This document shows, one piece after another, positions 47,370 to 56,087 of a stretch of 64,000 nt of DNA (the stretch's first letter is position 1; every line of letters begins with the position of its first letter). Under the pieces are notes generated by a model, which was not told the DNA's origin, made no database searches, and saw only the letters and a list, made by a program, of their open reading frames with translations. The position numbers and the translations under genes are program-made. The DNA is from Alphaproteobacteria bacterium (GTDB taxonomy: Bacteria; Pseudomonadota; Alphaproteobacteria; SHVP01): assembly GCA_040216735.1 (NCBI GenBank), contig JAVJOO010000005.1, positions 372,001-436,000 of the forward strand. The letters run 5' to 3'.

Positions 47370-49050
47370 CGCCGTGCCGCCGGGGCTGATCCTGATCGCG
47401 GGCGCGGGCTTGATTCCCTTTGTCGGCCCCACCACTCGCAAGGCTCTTGCGCTCATCCTACCGGTGCTGGCCCTGCTGGCGATGTGGGCCACCGGGCCGG
47501 ACGGCGGCGCGATCTGGAGCGCGCCCTTTTTAGGCTACGACGTCCTGCCGGTGTTCTATTCGTCGATCGGCATCTTGTTCGCCACTGTCTTCGCGATCAT
47601 GGCGTTCGGCGGCGCACTCTTCGCGCTGCGCAGCGCCAAGCCGACGGAAATGGCGGCAGCGTTTCTCTATGCCGGGAGCGCGATCGGAGTTGCCCTTGCC
47701 GGCGACTTCATCACGGTGTTCGTGTTCTGGGAAATCATGGCCATCGGGTCGACGCTGGTGGTATGGAGCGGCGGCACCGATGCCGCCCGGCGCGCGGGCC
47801 TGCGCTATGCGTTGATCCACTTCTTCGGCGGTGTCGTTCTGATGATCGGCCTGATCGGCCACGTCGACCAAACCGGGTCGGTTGCGTTCGGCGCGGTCGC
47901 GCTCGACACCTGGGCGCAGTGGCTGATGCTGGGCGGCTTCCTGATCAACGCCGGGGCGTGGCCGATGTCGTCGTGGATCCCCGACGCCTACCCCGAGGCC
48001 TCGCCGGCCGGAACGGTTTTCCTGTCGGCCTTCACCACAAAGACCGCCGTGTTCGTTCTGTGGGTCGCGTTCCCGGGCACCGAAGCGTTGATCTATGTCG
48101 GCCTGTTCATGGTGTTCTACGGGATCATCTACGCACTGCTCGAAAACGACATGCGCCGCATTCTTGCCTACAGCATCGTCAACCAAGTCGGCTTCATGGT
48201 GACGGGCATCGGGATCGGCACCGAGATGGCGCTGAACGGCGCGGCAGCGCACGCCTTCGCCCATATCATCTATAAGGGTCTGCTACTGATGTCGGCCGGA
48301 TCGGTGCTGTATATGACGGGCCGGCGCAAGTGCACGGATTTAGGCGGTCTGTTTCAGAGCATGCCGATCACCGCCACCTGCGGTATTATCGGGGCGCTGG
48401 CGATCTCCGCCTTCCCGCTCACCTCGGGTTTCGTCAGCAAGTCGATGATCAGTCAGAGCGCCGCGGACCAGCATCTGATGTGGGTGTGGCTTCTGCTCAC
48501 CGCGGCTTCCGCCGGGGTCTTCTTGCATGCCGGGATCAAATTCCCCTGGTTCGTATTCTTTCAAAAAGACTCTGGATTGCGGCCGCCCGATCCGCCCTGG
48601 ACGATGCGGGCCGCAATGATTCTGTTCGCGGCTTTGTGCCTTGCGATCGGTATCTTCCCGCGCCCCCTGTACGCTCTGCTCCCCTTCCCGGTCGAATTCG
48701 TGCCCTACACGGGCAGCCATGTCGTTGCGCAGTTGCAGTTGCTGCTGTTCTCGGGTCTCGCGTTTTTCCTTTTGCTTCCCCTGATGAAGCGAACGTTGAC
48801 GATCAGTCTGGACGTCGATTGGTTGTACCGGCGCGCCGCACCGGCGGCGATCGCCTGGTTCTCGAGGGATTTACGCGACTTGATCGACGGGGTCTTGGGT
48901 GGCACACGCGAGCAAATCGGATCGATCGTCGATTCTCTAGCGCGGTATCACGGCCCCGCGGGCCTGCTCGCGCGGACCCTACCAACGGGTCGTGCGGTGT
49001 TTTGGGTGTTGGTCATTCTCGCGGCGTTTCTAGTCTTCAACTTCAGTTAG
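47362..49050 (+). CDS. MrpD-like antiporter subunit 3, helix-7 lysine missing
   Basis: A 562-residue, third member of the family, with a longer C-terminus that ends in a further membrane helix (AVFWVLVILAAFLVFNF). Helix-5 Glu E124 (ITVFVFWEIMAIGS) is kept, but the helix-7 Lys position holds Asn196 (LINAGAWPMSSWIPDAYPEA). LLENDMRRILAYSIVNQVGFM is normal. It ends 4 bp into the convergent binding-protein-like gene. Confidence 0.9.
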   Translation: MISAVPPGLILIAGAGLIPFVGPTTRKALALILPVLALLAMWATGPDGGAIWSAPFLGYDVLPVFYSSIGILFATVFAIMAFGGALFALRSAKPTEMAAAFLYAGSAIGVALAGDFITVFVFWEIMAIGSTLVVWSGGTDAARRAGLRYALIHFFGGVVLMIGLIGHVDQTGSVAFGAVALDTWAQWLMLGGFLINAGAWPMSSWIPDAYPEASPAGTVFLSAFTTKTAVFVLWVAFPGTEALIYVGLFMVFYGIIYALLENDMRRILAYSIVNQVGFMVTGIGIGTEMALNGAAAHAFAHIIYKGLLLMSAGSVLYMTGRRKCTDLGGLFQSMPITATCGIIGALAISAFPLTSGFVSKSMISQSAADQHLMWVWLLLTAASAGVFLHAGIKFPWFVFFQKDSGLRPPDPPWTMRAAMILFAALCLAIGIFPRPLYALLPFPVEFVPYTGSHVVAQLQLLLFSGLAFFLLLPLMKRTLTISLDVDWLYRRAAPAAIAWFSRDLRDLIDGVLGGTREQIGSIVDSLARYHGPAGLLARTLPTGRAVFWVLVILAAFLVFNFS

Positions 49051-49925
49051 ATGCGACCGTAGAAGCCGGCACCGGGCAGGCCGCCCGCGACCAGTGCGGG
49101 CGAGGAGTCCATGAGAACGCCGTAGAAGTATTCGAGGTCGCCGCGCGCGGCATTACCGTCCAACGACAACCAGGTTGTCGCCCGAAGTGAATCGGCGATC
49201 ACCGGGGCCGGCACGCCGAGGAGCGCGACACCGGTTTCACCCGCATCGTCGGGATTTGTGGCCATCCAATTCAGCGCATCGACCATGACCGCAAAGAGGA
49301 GATCGTATTCGCCGGCGGTCAGATCTTCCGGAACAACCGTTGCGGCCTGCGGGAAGCGCGGCGCACGACCGGTCAACGCCGCCCATTCCCGTTGCAGATC
49401 GAGAACGCGGTGGGCGCCTTCGCTGGCGGCGGCGCTCGCGACCGGTTCGGGCAAGACCGCGACGTCGCACGCGCCGCTCACAAGGGCATCCTTCGCGGCT
49501 AGATAGGAATCGGTGTAGCTCACCTCGGCGTCGGTCGACAGGCCGAGTCCGGCGCGCGCGGCGAGCGTCGTGAAGATCGTATCGGGCATGTTCCCCTTGA
49601 GAGGGATGGCAATCTTTTTGCCGCGCAACGACGGCCAAGCGCCGGTCATCGGCGCGTGCGACAAGACATGCAAGATGCCCCACACGTTGACGCACAACAG
49701 GCGGATGGGCGTACCCGCGTTGTAGAGCGCGGCGGCGACATTGGTCGGGACGATGCAAAGATCGACCGCACCCGATTCGAGATCGGCCCGCATGGCCTTG
49801 GCGTCGGGCCAGGTCGCAAAGGAGACGTCAGAAAATGCCTCGGCGAGACGCGGGTCCTGGGCGGCACGGGCCAGGATGATCGACGGCGGCACCTTGAGTG
49901 CCCGAATCCGGAGCGCGCGCGCCAC
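49047..49925 (-). CDS. periplasmic-binding-protein-like protein without signal peptide
   Basis: A 292-residue protein with the two-lobe pattern of NMT1/SsuA-type substrate-binding proteins: LESGAVDLCIVPTNVAAALYNAGTPIRLLC, GKKIAIPLKGNMPDTIFTTLAARAGL, and CDVAVLPEPVASAAAS. The GTG start at 49925 overlaps the upstream gene's stop (TAGTG). From this start no signal peptide or lipobox is visible, so it may bind a ligand in the cytosol. A longer reading to 50081 lies inside the neighbour. No ABC permease or ATPase gene is adjacent. Confidence 0.78.
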   Translation of the reverse strand: MARALRIRALKVPPSIILARAAQDPRLAEAFSDVSFATWPDAKAMRADLESGAVDLCIVPTNVAAALYNAGTPIRLLCVNVWGILHVLSHAPMTGAWPSLRGKKIAIPLKGNMPDTIFTTLAARAGLGLSTDAEVSYTDSYLAAKDALVSGACDVAVLPEPVASAAASEGAHRVLDLQREWAALTGRAPRFPQAATVVPEDLTAGEYDLLFAVMVDALNWMATNPDDAGETGVALLGVPAPVIADSLRATTWLSLDGNAARGDLEYFYGVLMDSSPALVAGGLPGAGFYGRI

Positions 49926-50608
49926 TAGCGCGCGTTGGGTTTGGCAGGCGCGGCGCGCTTGCCACGCTGGGCCGCTTCCTCGGCTGAAAGGATTCGCCGC
50001 ACACCAGCGCCCGCGGCGGCCTTCCGTGCGCCGTTCGCCTTGGTCTGCCGCGGTGGGCTGCCCGAGAGGCCCGGCACCCACTTTTCGGCTTTCTTACCGG
50101 TGAGGGTCCAATATTCCTGTTCTTTGTTGCGGTTCTGGCCGGCACTGGTGCGCTTGTCCAAGGGTACCGCGTCGGCGCCCCCGCCATAGGCACGGTAGAG
50201 CAGTTCGATTGGGATTTCGAGCAAGGCGCCTTTGCGCAGGACGCCGCGCCAGGCACCATCGCGTTCGACTACGTTTTCCAATTGCTTGACGGTCTTCTTG
50301 CCGAAGCGCGACCATATCTCAACGAGGTAATCCTCCACTGCACGCGGCGGATCGTTCGCCTCGACGGCAAAGCGGCCGGCTTCGAGCAATTGATGGATAT
50401 TGGGCTCGACCGGCCCAACCTGGGTTGCGAGGAACGTTGCCGGCATGATCTTGCGGCCGCGGTGCTCGGCAGCGTAGTGGGCCTGGGTGAGGTAGAGGAG
50501 ATAGTGCATCCGGCGCTGTGACATCGTCTCGCCCGCCGATTCGGCGCGCGCCTGGAACCACCAGGCGATATCGAGGGTCGAACGGGTGGCCGGCGGCTGC
50601 GGGATCAC
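49925..50608 (-). CDS. Panacea-domain (DUF4065/SocA-like) protein
   Basis: A 227-residue protein whose first half resembles the Panacea domain: DIAWWFQARAES...MSQRRMHYLLYLTQAHYAAEHRGRKIMPATFLATQVGPVEPNIHQLL. The hallmark is the LLYL(T/A)Qxxxx segment with a later GPVxPxxxxL. This domain is known from SocA-type antitoxins and phage-linked proteins. The second half is Lys/Arg/Ala-rich and probably disordered. No toxin gene is evident. GTG start at 50608; translation is coupled to the binding-protein-like gene. Confidence 0.7.
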   Translation of the reverse strand: MIPQPPATRSTLDIAWWFQARAESAGETMSQRRMHYLLYLTQAHYAAEHRGRKIMPATFLATQVGPVEPNIHQLLEAGRFAVEANDPPRAVEDYLVEIWSRFGKKTVKQLENVVERDGAWRGVLRKGALLEIPIELLYRAYGGGADAVPLDKRTSAGQNRNKEQEYWTLTGKKAEKWVPGLSGSPPRQTKANGARKAAAGAGVRRILSAEEAAQRGKRAAPAKPNAR

Positions 50609-50754
50609 TGTCGAATGTCCAGTCCGTACTCAGGTTCGATAACTTTAGACCCCACCGGCGGCCCGTGGCAAAACCTGCTGCCCTTGCCCCGCGGAGGCGC
50701 GATGACTACGTTGCCCGGCAACGATTAACGAACCCATAACAGGCGACTTTTCCT

Positions 50755-51372
50755 ATGGATATGAAGGGTGAATATCGAATTCCCGCGGCCAAACAGGTCG
50801 TATGGGAGGCGCTCAACGATCCGGAGATCCTGAAGGCCTGCATCCCGGGCTGCGAGACCATCGACAAGACGTCCGAGACCGAAATGACGGCCACGGTTAA
50901 GGCCAAGGTCGGCCCGGTCAGCGCCCGCTTCAAGGGCAAAGTGACGTTGTCCGACCTCAACCCGCCCAGTAGCTACCGGATTTCCGGCGAGGGACAGGGC
51001 GGCCCGGCCGGCTTCGGCAAGGGCGGCGCTACGGTGACGCTGGAGGAGGACGGCGGCGATACCGTTTTACGTTACGAAGCCAACGCCCAGGTCGGCGGCA
51101 AACTCGCGCAAATCGGCGCGCGGCTGGTCGATGGGGCGGCCAAGAAGATCGCCGATGAGTTCTTCTCCAACTTTGCGGCCCATGTCGGCGGTGCCGCGGC
51201 GGCAGGCGCCGCCCCGGCGGCGGCACCTGCGGGAGGCGAAACACCGGGCCCGGCCCTCGCCGTCAACCACGAGACAGCGGAGAAACCCTCCAAGACGATC
51301 AGCACCGCGACCTGGATTGTCGGGCTTGTCGCGGTGGTCGCCGTCGTGTTGCTTTTGTTTAGCGTTCTGTAA
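50755..51372 (+). CDS. coxG: CoxG-like SRPBCC family protein
   Basis: A 205-residue protein: a CoxG/SRPBCC domain (MKGEYRIPAAKQVVWEALNDPEILKACIPGCE, AKVGPVSARFKGKV, EANAQVGGKLAQIGARLVDGAAKKIADEFF), an Ala/Pro linker, and a C-terminal membrane helix (about residues 184-203). In CO dehydrogenase loci CoxG is thought to help attach the enzyme to the membrane. It is the first gene of the cox locus. Confidence 0.9.
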   Translation: MDMKGEYRIPAAKQVVWEALNDPEILKACIPGCETIDKTSETEMTATVKAKVGPVSARFKGKVTLSDLNPPSSYRISGEGQGGPAGFGKGGATVTLEEDGGDTVLRYEANAQVGGKLAQIGARLVDGAAKKIADEFFSNFAAHVGGAAAAGAAPAAAPAGGETPGPALAVNHETAEKPSKTISTATWIVGLVAVVAVVLLLFSVL

Positions 51373-51435
51373 CGATTCAAGAGACGGTCGGCGCACTTGA
51401 CCTGACCCATCGGGCCTAGGAAACTACCGCCGAAT

Positions 51436-51487
51436 GCGAACGTTGCCGGTATCCGGCCAACGCGAATTTTGCCGGTTTCCGGCCAAT
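51436..51487 (+). repeat. two tandem 26-bp repeats with palindromic cores, upstream of coxS
   Basis: Units 51436-51461 and 51462-51487. Each contains TTGCCGGTNTCCGGCCAA, a near-palindrome, preceded by GCGAA. Two full copies spaced 26 bp suggest binding of a regulator on one face of the helix. They lie between coxG and coxS, about 57 bp before the coxS GTG. Confidence 0.6.
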
Positions 51488-51543
51488 GTCAACAACCCCT
51501 GGCTCGCAGGCGCGGGACCGGGGATTTCCTTGGGAGGTCGCCT

Positions 51544-51999
51544 GTGGGCAAAGTTTCAATGACCGTCAACGGCAAGGCCGTCAGCGCCGATGTCGAGCCC
51601 CGGACACTCCTGGTGGAGTATTTGCGCGAGCATTTGCGCCTAACCGGCACGCATGTCGGTTGCGACACCACGCAGTGCGGCGCCTGCACCGTTCACGTCA
51701 ACGGCCAGGCAATGAAATCGTGCACCATGCTGGCAGTCCAGGCTGAGGGCGCCGACGTCACGACGATCGAAGGGTTGGCCAAGGACGGCAAACTCCATCC
51801 GATGCAGGCCTCGTTCAAGGAACACCACGGATTGCAGTGCGGGTTTTGCACCCCGGGCATGGTGATGGCCGGGATCGATATCCGCCGCCGCCACCCGAAG
51901 GCGGACGAGAAGACCGTTCGCCACGAGCTTGAGGGCAACATCTGTCGGTGCACCGGCTACCACAACATCGTCAAAGCGATCATGAACGCGGAAGTGTAG
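51544..51999 (+). CDS. coxS: CO dehydrogenase-type small subunit, [2Fe-2S] (CoxS)
   Basis: A 151-residue [2Fe-2S] subunit of the xanthine dehydrogenase/CO dehydrogenase family. All eight cluster Cys are present: C40, C45, C48, C60 (plant-type cluster) and C99, C102, C134, C136. The GTG start at 51544 follows GGGAGG. It should relay electrons from a molybdenum large subunit, but no such gene is in the locus. Confidence 0.93.
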   Translation: MGKVSMTVNGKAVSADVEPRTLLVEYLREHLRLTGTHVGCDTTQCGACTVHVNGQAMKSCTMLAVQAEGADVTTIEGLAKDGKLHPMQASFKEHHGLQCGFCTPGMVMAGIDIRRRHPKADEKTVRHELEGNICRCTGYHNIVKAIMNAEV

Positions 52000-52072
52000 T
52001 CCGTTGACCGCCAGCGCCATGCGCCGCGATTACGACACGAGCACACAAAGCTAGCAGCCTAGGAGACGGGCG

Positions 52073-52867
52073 ATGTATCAATTCGAATACCACAAGGCCT
52101 CAAGCGTCGACGATGCCCTCAAGAAACTCGGCGGCGCCGAAGACGGTAAGATCCTCGCTGGCGGTATGACGTTGTTGCCGACGATGAAGCAACGCTTGGC
52201 CGCACCGAGCGACTTGATCGATCTGGCCGGAATCGCCGATCTCAAAGGGATCAAGGTGGACGGCAAGACCGTGACGATCGGCGCTATGACCACCCATTGG
52301 GAGGTTCATTCCTCCAAAGAAGTTCAAAAAGCCATCCCGGCTCTGAGCGACCTTGCCGGCCTGATTGGCGATCCTATGGTGCGCCATCGCGGCACAATCG
52401 GCGGGTCGCTCGCCAACAGCGATCCTTCGGCGGACTATCCGGCCGCGGTGATGGGCTTGGGTGCGACGATCAAGACCAATAAGCGCGAGATCGCGGCAGA
52501 CGACTACTTCAAGGGACTGTTCGAAACCGCGCTCGAAGACGGCGAGTTGATCGTCGCGGTTTCGTTCCCGATCCCCAAGCGGGCGGCCTATCAGAAGTTC
52601 CCGCAACCGGCGTCACGTTACGCCATGGTTGGCGTGATGGTCGCTGAAACGCCCTCGGGCATCCGGGTCGGCGTCACCGGCGCGGGCCCCTGCGCGTTCC
52701 GCGTTCCCGAGATGGAGAAGGCGTTGACGGCGAAGTTCTCCGCCGACTCGGTTGCCGGAATCACCATCCCGTCGGACGGCTTGAACGCCGATCTCCACGG
52801 CAGTGCCGATTACCGCGCCCACCTCGTGACGGTGATGGCGAAACGGGCTGCCGCCACCATCGCCTGA
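52073..52867 (+). CDS. coxM: CO dehydrogenase-type medium subunit, FAD-binding (CoxM)
   Basis: A 264-residue FAD-binding subunit with the motifs ILAGGMTLLPTMKQRLA and TIGGSLANSDPSADYPAAVM (the AGGxxL and TIGGN-like pair of the family; here the second is TIGGS). GAGACGG precedes the ATG. Gaps to coxS and coxD are 73 and 69 bp, so a coxL gene is absent on both sides. Confidence 0.92.
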   Translation: MYQFEYHKASSVDDALKKLGGAEDGKILAGGMTLLPTMKQRLAAPSDLIDLAGIADLKGIKVDGKTVTIGAMTTHWEVHSSKEVQKAIPALSDLAGLIGDPMVRHRGTIGGSLANSDPSADYPAAVMGLGATIKTNKREIAADDYFKGLFETALEDGELIVAVSFPIPKRAAYQKFPQPASRYAMVGVMVAETPSGIRVGVTGAGPCAFRVPEMEKALTAKFSADSVAGITIPSDGLNADLHGSADYRAHLVTVMAKRAAATIA

Positions 52868-52936
52868 CCGGCGGTTCTGAAGCCGAGGCGGGCTTGTCTC
52901 CTTGTTGGGACCGCCCTGCCCTCTTACCCTCTGCCG

Positions 52937-53863
52937 ATGGTACCGCCCATGCGTGAATTGCCGGCGTCAATCGACGCAACGCTCAAGCTACTCGAAGAAG
53001 GCGACTACGTTGCAGATCGGGCCCTCGCGACGACGCTGTTCCTCAGTCTGAAACTTGGCCGCCCACTGTTCCTGGAGGGCGACGCCGGTGTCGGCAAGAC
53101 CGAAATCGCTAACGTATTGTCACGTACCCTGGGCCGCCGCCTGGTGCGCCTACAATGCTACGAAGGGCTCGACGTCGCCTCGGCGGTATACGAGTGGAAT
53201 TACCCAGCCCAGATGATCGAGATTCGCCTGGCCGAAGCCGAGGGCATCAGCGATCGCAAACAGCTAGCGACCGATATTTTTTCCGAGCGGTTCCTGATCA
53301 AGCGCCCACTCCTCCAGGCATTGGAGCCCGATGTGTCTGGACCGCCGGTGCTACTGATCGACGAACTCGACCGAACCGACGAACCGTTCGAGGCCTACTT
53401 GCTCGAACTGCTCGCCGATTTCCAGGTCACGATTCCGGAATTCGAGACGATCAAGGCGGCCCACGCGCCGATCGTCATCATCACGTCGAACCGGACCCGC
53501 GAGGTGCACGATGCGCTAAAGCGGCGGTGCTATTACCACTGGATCGGATATCCCGACGCCGTCCGCGAACTGTCAATCCTGTCGCGCAAGGTTCCGGGCG
53601 CCGGCGAGCGCCTCAGCCGTGAGGTTGTCGCCTTCGTCCAGTCGCTCCGCGAGCAAGACCTATTCAAGCTCCCCGGTGTCGCTGAAACAATCGACTGGGC
53701 GTCGGCGTTGGTGCAACTCGACAAACTTGCGCTCGATCCCCAGACCGTCAACGACACGCTGGGCGTCCTGCTGAAATACCAGGACGATATCGCCAAGATC
53801 CAAGGGAGCGAGGCCGCCAAGCTCCTCGAACAGGTCAACGCGGAACGTACCGCGGCGCGCTGA
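52937..53863 (+). CDS. coxD: MoxR family AAA ATPase (CoxD)
   Basis: A 308-residue AAA+ ATPase of the MoxR/CoxD type: Walker A EGDAGVGKTE, Walker B VLLIDELDRTDEPFEAYLLE, sensor-1 VIITSNRTRE. CoxD helps build the [CuSMoO2] active site of CO dehydrogenase in Oligotropha. It is followed after 5 bp by the VWA gene. The start may be Met5 (52949). Confidence 0.92.
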   Translation: MVPPMRELPASIDATLKLLEEGDYVADRALATTLFLSLKLGRPLFLEGDAGVGKTEIANVLSRTLGRRLVRLQCYEGLDVASAVYEWNYPAQMIEIRLAEAEGISDRKQLATDIFSERFLIKRPLLQALEPDVSGPPVLLIDELDRTDEPFEAYLLELLADFQVTIPEFETIKAAHAPIVIITSNRTREVHDALKRRCYYHWIGYPDAVRELSILSRKVPGAGERLSREVVAFVQSLREQDLFKLPGVAETIDWASALVQLDKLALDPQTVNDTLGVLLKYQDDIAKIQGSEAAKLLEQVNAERTAAR

Positions 53864-53868
53864 TCGCG

Positions 53869-55086
53869 ATGGCTGAACCCGGCCGGCTCCCCGACAACAT
53901 CATGCACTTTGCCCGCGTTCTGCGGGCCACCGGCCTGCCAGTAGGACCGGGACGCGTCATTGAAGCAGTCCGCGCGGTCGAAGCCGCCGGGATCGCCAGC
54001 CGCGAAGATTTGTACTGGGCGCTCCACGCGGTCTTCGTCAACCGCCAGGACCAGCGCGAACTTTTCGACCAAGCCTTCCATATATTCTGGCGTAATCCGC
54101 GCATCTTGGAGCGCGCGATGGCGATGCTGCTGCCGACCTTCGGCGCCGAGAACGAAGCGCCGCCGCCAGCAAAGGAGGCAAACCGCCGCCTCGCGGATGC
54201 GCTCTTTCCCAACGAGAACCAGGCCCAGGCCGAACAAGCTGACGAGGAAGAGACGTTGTTCGACGCGGCATTCACGTTCTCGGCCAAGGAAGAACTGAAG
54301 ACGCGAGATTTCGAGTCGATGTCGGCGGAGGAAATCGATCAAGCCAAGAAGGCCATTGCCGCGATGCGGCTGCCGATCGTCGATGTGAAGACCCGCCGGT
54401 TTCGCGCCGACCTACGCGGTCGCCGAATCGACATGCGGGCGACGATACGCGCGAGTTTACGCTCGGGCGGCGCGATCATTCCGCTGCGCCGACGCAGCCC
54501 AATCGAACGGCACCCACCGTTGGTCGTACTATGCGACATTTCGGGCTCGATGAGCCGCTATTCGCGGATGTTCCTTCATTTCATGCACGCCGTAACCAAC
54601 GACCGCGACCGTGTCGCTACCTTTGTATTCGGGACGCGACTCAGCAATGTTACGCGCTACCTGCGCAAGAAGGATGTCGATATCGCCTTGGCGGAAGTCA
54701 GCGAAGGGGTCGAGGACTGGTCGGGCGGCACCCGGATCAGCGGCTGTCTGCGCGATTTCAATACCCATTGGTCGCGCCGGGTGCTGGGCCAGGGCGCGCT
54801 GGTACTGTTGATTACCGACGGTTTGGACCGGGAAGGCACGGAACATCTTGGTTTTGAGATGGAGCGGCTGCACAAATCTTGCCGCCGTCTATTGTGGCTC
54901 AACCCGCTGCTCCGCTACGACAAATACGAGGCCAAGGCGGCCGGGGCGCGCCAAATCCTGCCGCATGTTGACGAATTCCGTTCGATTCACAATCTAGAGA
55001 GTATTGCGGATCTGACCGACTCGCTGAGCCGGTCCTGGCCGCGTAGTGTCGAAGCAACCGCCTCTACCTGGGGAGCCGTCGCATGA
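53869..55086 (+). CDS. coxE: VWA domain protein (CoxE)
   Basis: A 405-residue CoxE-like protein. The C-terminal von Willebrand A domain has the MIDAS DISGSMSRYSRMF; the N-terminal half is helical and acidic. It acts with the MoxR ATPase in metal-centre maturation. It overlaps the XdhC gene by ATGA. Confidence 0.92.
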   Translation: MAEPGRLPDNIMHFARVLRATGLPVGPGRVIEAVRAVEAAGIASREDLYWALHAVFVNRQDQRELFDQAFHIFWRNPRILERAMAMLLPTFGAENEAPPPAKEANRRLADALFPNENQAQAEQADEEETLFDAAFTFSAKEELKTRDFESMSAEEIDQAKKAIAAMRLPIVDVKTRRFRADLRGRRIDMRATIRASLRSGGAIIPLRRRSPIERHPPLVVLCDISGSMSRYSRMFLHFMHAVTNDRDRVATFVFGTRLSNVTRYLRKKDVDIALAEVSEGVEDWSGGTRISGCLRDFNTHWSRRVLGQGALVLLITDGLDREGTEHLGFEMERLHKSCRRLLWLNPLLRYDKYEAKAAGARQILPHVDEFRSIHNLESIADLTDSLSRSWPRSVEATASTWGAVA

Positions 55087-55406
55087 CCGCCGATTCGGAC
55101 GATGTTTTGGCCCAAGCCGCCGCCTGGCGCGACGCCGGCAAAGGGGTGGCCCTGGCAACCGTCGTGACGACCTGGGGCTCTTCGCCCCGTCCTGTCGGAT
55201 CGCAATTAGCCGTCGACGATACCGGCGCCATGGTCGGTTCAGTCTCGGGCGGCTGCATCGAGGGCGCCGTGGTCGAACAGGCGTTGGCGGCAATCAAGGA
55301 CGGCGACACCCGGTTGCTCGACTTCGGGGTGACCAATGAGCAGGCCTGGGAAGTCGGCTTGGCCTGCGGCGGCAAAGTGCAGGTTTTTGTCGAACCGGTC
55401 GCATGA
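55083..55406 (+). CDS. XdhC/CoxI N-terminal domain protein
   Basis: A 107-residue protein of the XdhC_CoxI family: GVALATVVTTWGSSPRPVGSQLAV and GSVSGGCIEGAVVEQA are the hallmarks. In one-gene versions this domain is fused to the Rossmann part encoded next. It binds the molybdenum cofactor during enzyme maturation. It overlaps the next gene by ATGA. Confidence 0.9.
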   Translation: MTADSDDVLAQAAAWRDAGKGVALATVVTTWGSSPRPVGSQLAVDDTGAMVGSVSGGCIEGAVVEQALAAIKDGDTRLLDFGVTNEQAWEVGLACGGKVQVFVEPVA

Positions 55407-56086
55407 AGGACGCAACCCTCAAACAAGTGCTCGCCGACCGGGCCGCGAAACGCGCCGTCGTACTGGCCACCGACCTTGCGACCGGCGACGAGCGGTTGAT
55501 CTATCCAGGCGCGGCGGACGACGATCCGTTGAAGCAAGAAGTGCAAGACGCGGCGCGGCGCGATCGCAGCGGCGTGGTCGAAGCCGGCGGCGCCCAGATC
55601 TTTCTCAACGTCTATAATCCGCCGCTACGTCTGATTATCGTCGGCGCAGTGCATATCGCCCAGCCGTTGGCACGGATGGCCGCGATGACAGGCTACGATG
55701 TCACCGTGATCGATCCCCGCGCGGCATTTGCCAGCGCCGAGCGTTTTCCGGGGGTCACCGTGATGACCGATTGGCCGGACGACGCGATGACAACCCTCGC
55801 CCCAGACCCCCGCACCGCGATCGTCACGCTGACCCATGACCCCAAGATCGACGATCCGGCGCTGGAGGTGGCGCTCCGCTCCAACGCCTTCTACATCGGC
55901 GCGCTGGGCAGCAAAAAGACCCACAACGCCCGGCTTTACCGTCTGGGCAAAGCCGGATTCGGCGATAACGACATAGCACGGATCTGCGGGCCGGTCGGTC
56001 TCGCGATCGGCGCCAAATCGCCGGCTGAAATCGCGGTGGCCATTCTGGCCCAAATCACCGAACGCTTGCGCCAATCGCCGGCCTAG
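55403..56086 (+). CDS. coxF: XdhC Rossmann domain protein (CoxF-like)
   Basis: A 227-residue protein with the XdhC C-terminal Rossmann domain: LRLIIVGAVHIAQPLARMA, VIDPRAAFA, VTLTHDPKIDDPAL, FYIGALGSKKTHNAR, and IGAKSPAEIAVAILAQI. It completes the split XdhC pair and serves molybdenum-cofactor sulfuration or insertion. Confidence 0.9.
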   Translation: MKDATLKQVLADRAAKRAVVLATDLATGDERLIYPGAADDDPLKQEVQDAARRDRSGVVEAGGAQIFLNVYNPPLRLIIVGAVHIAQPLARMAAMTGYDVTVIDPRAAFASAERFPGVTVMTDWPDDAMTTLAPDPRTAIVTLTHDPKIDDPALEVALRSNAFYIGALGSKKTHNARLYRLGKAGFGDNDIARICGPVGLAIGAKSPAEIAVAILAQITERLRQSPA

Positions 56087-56087
56087 G

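Noticed and set aside
51436-51487. Possible CRISPR repeat
   Set aside because: Only two adjacent units with no spacer between them and no cas genes.
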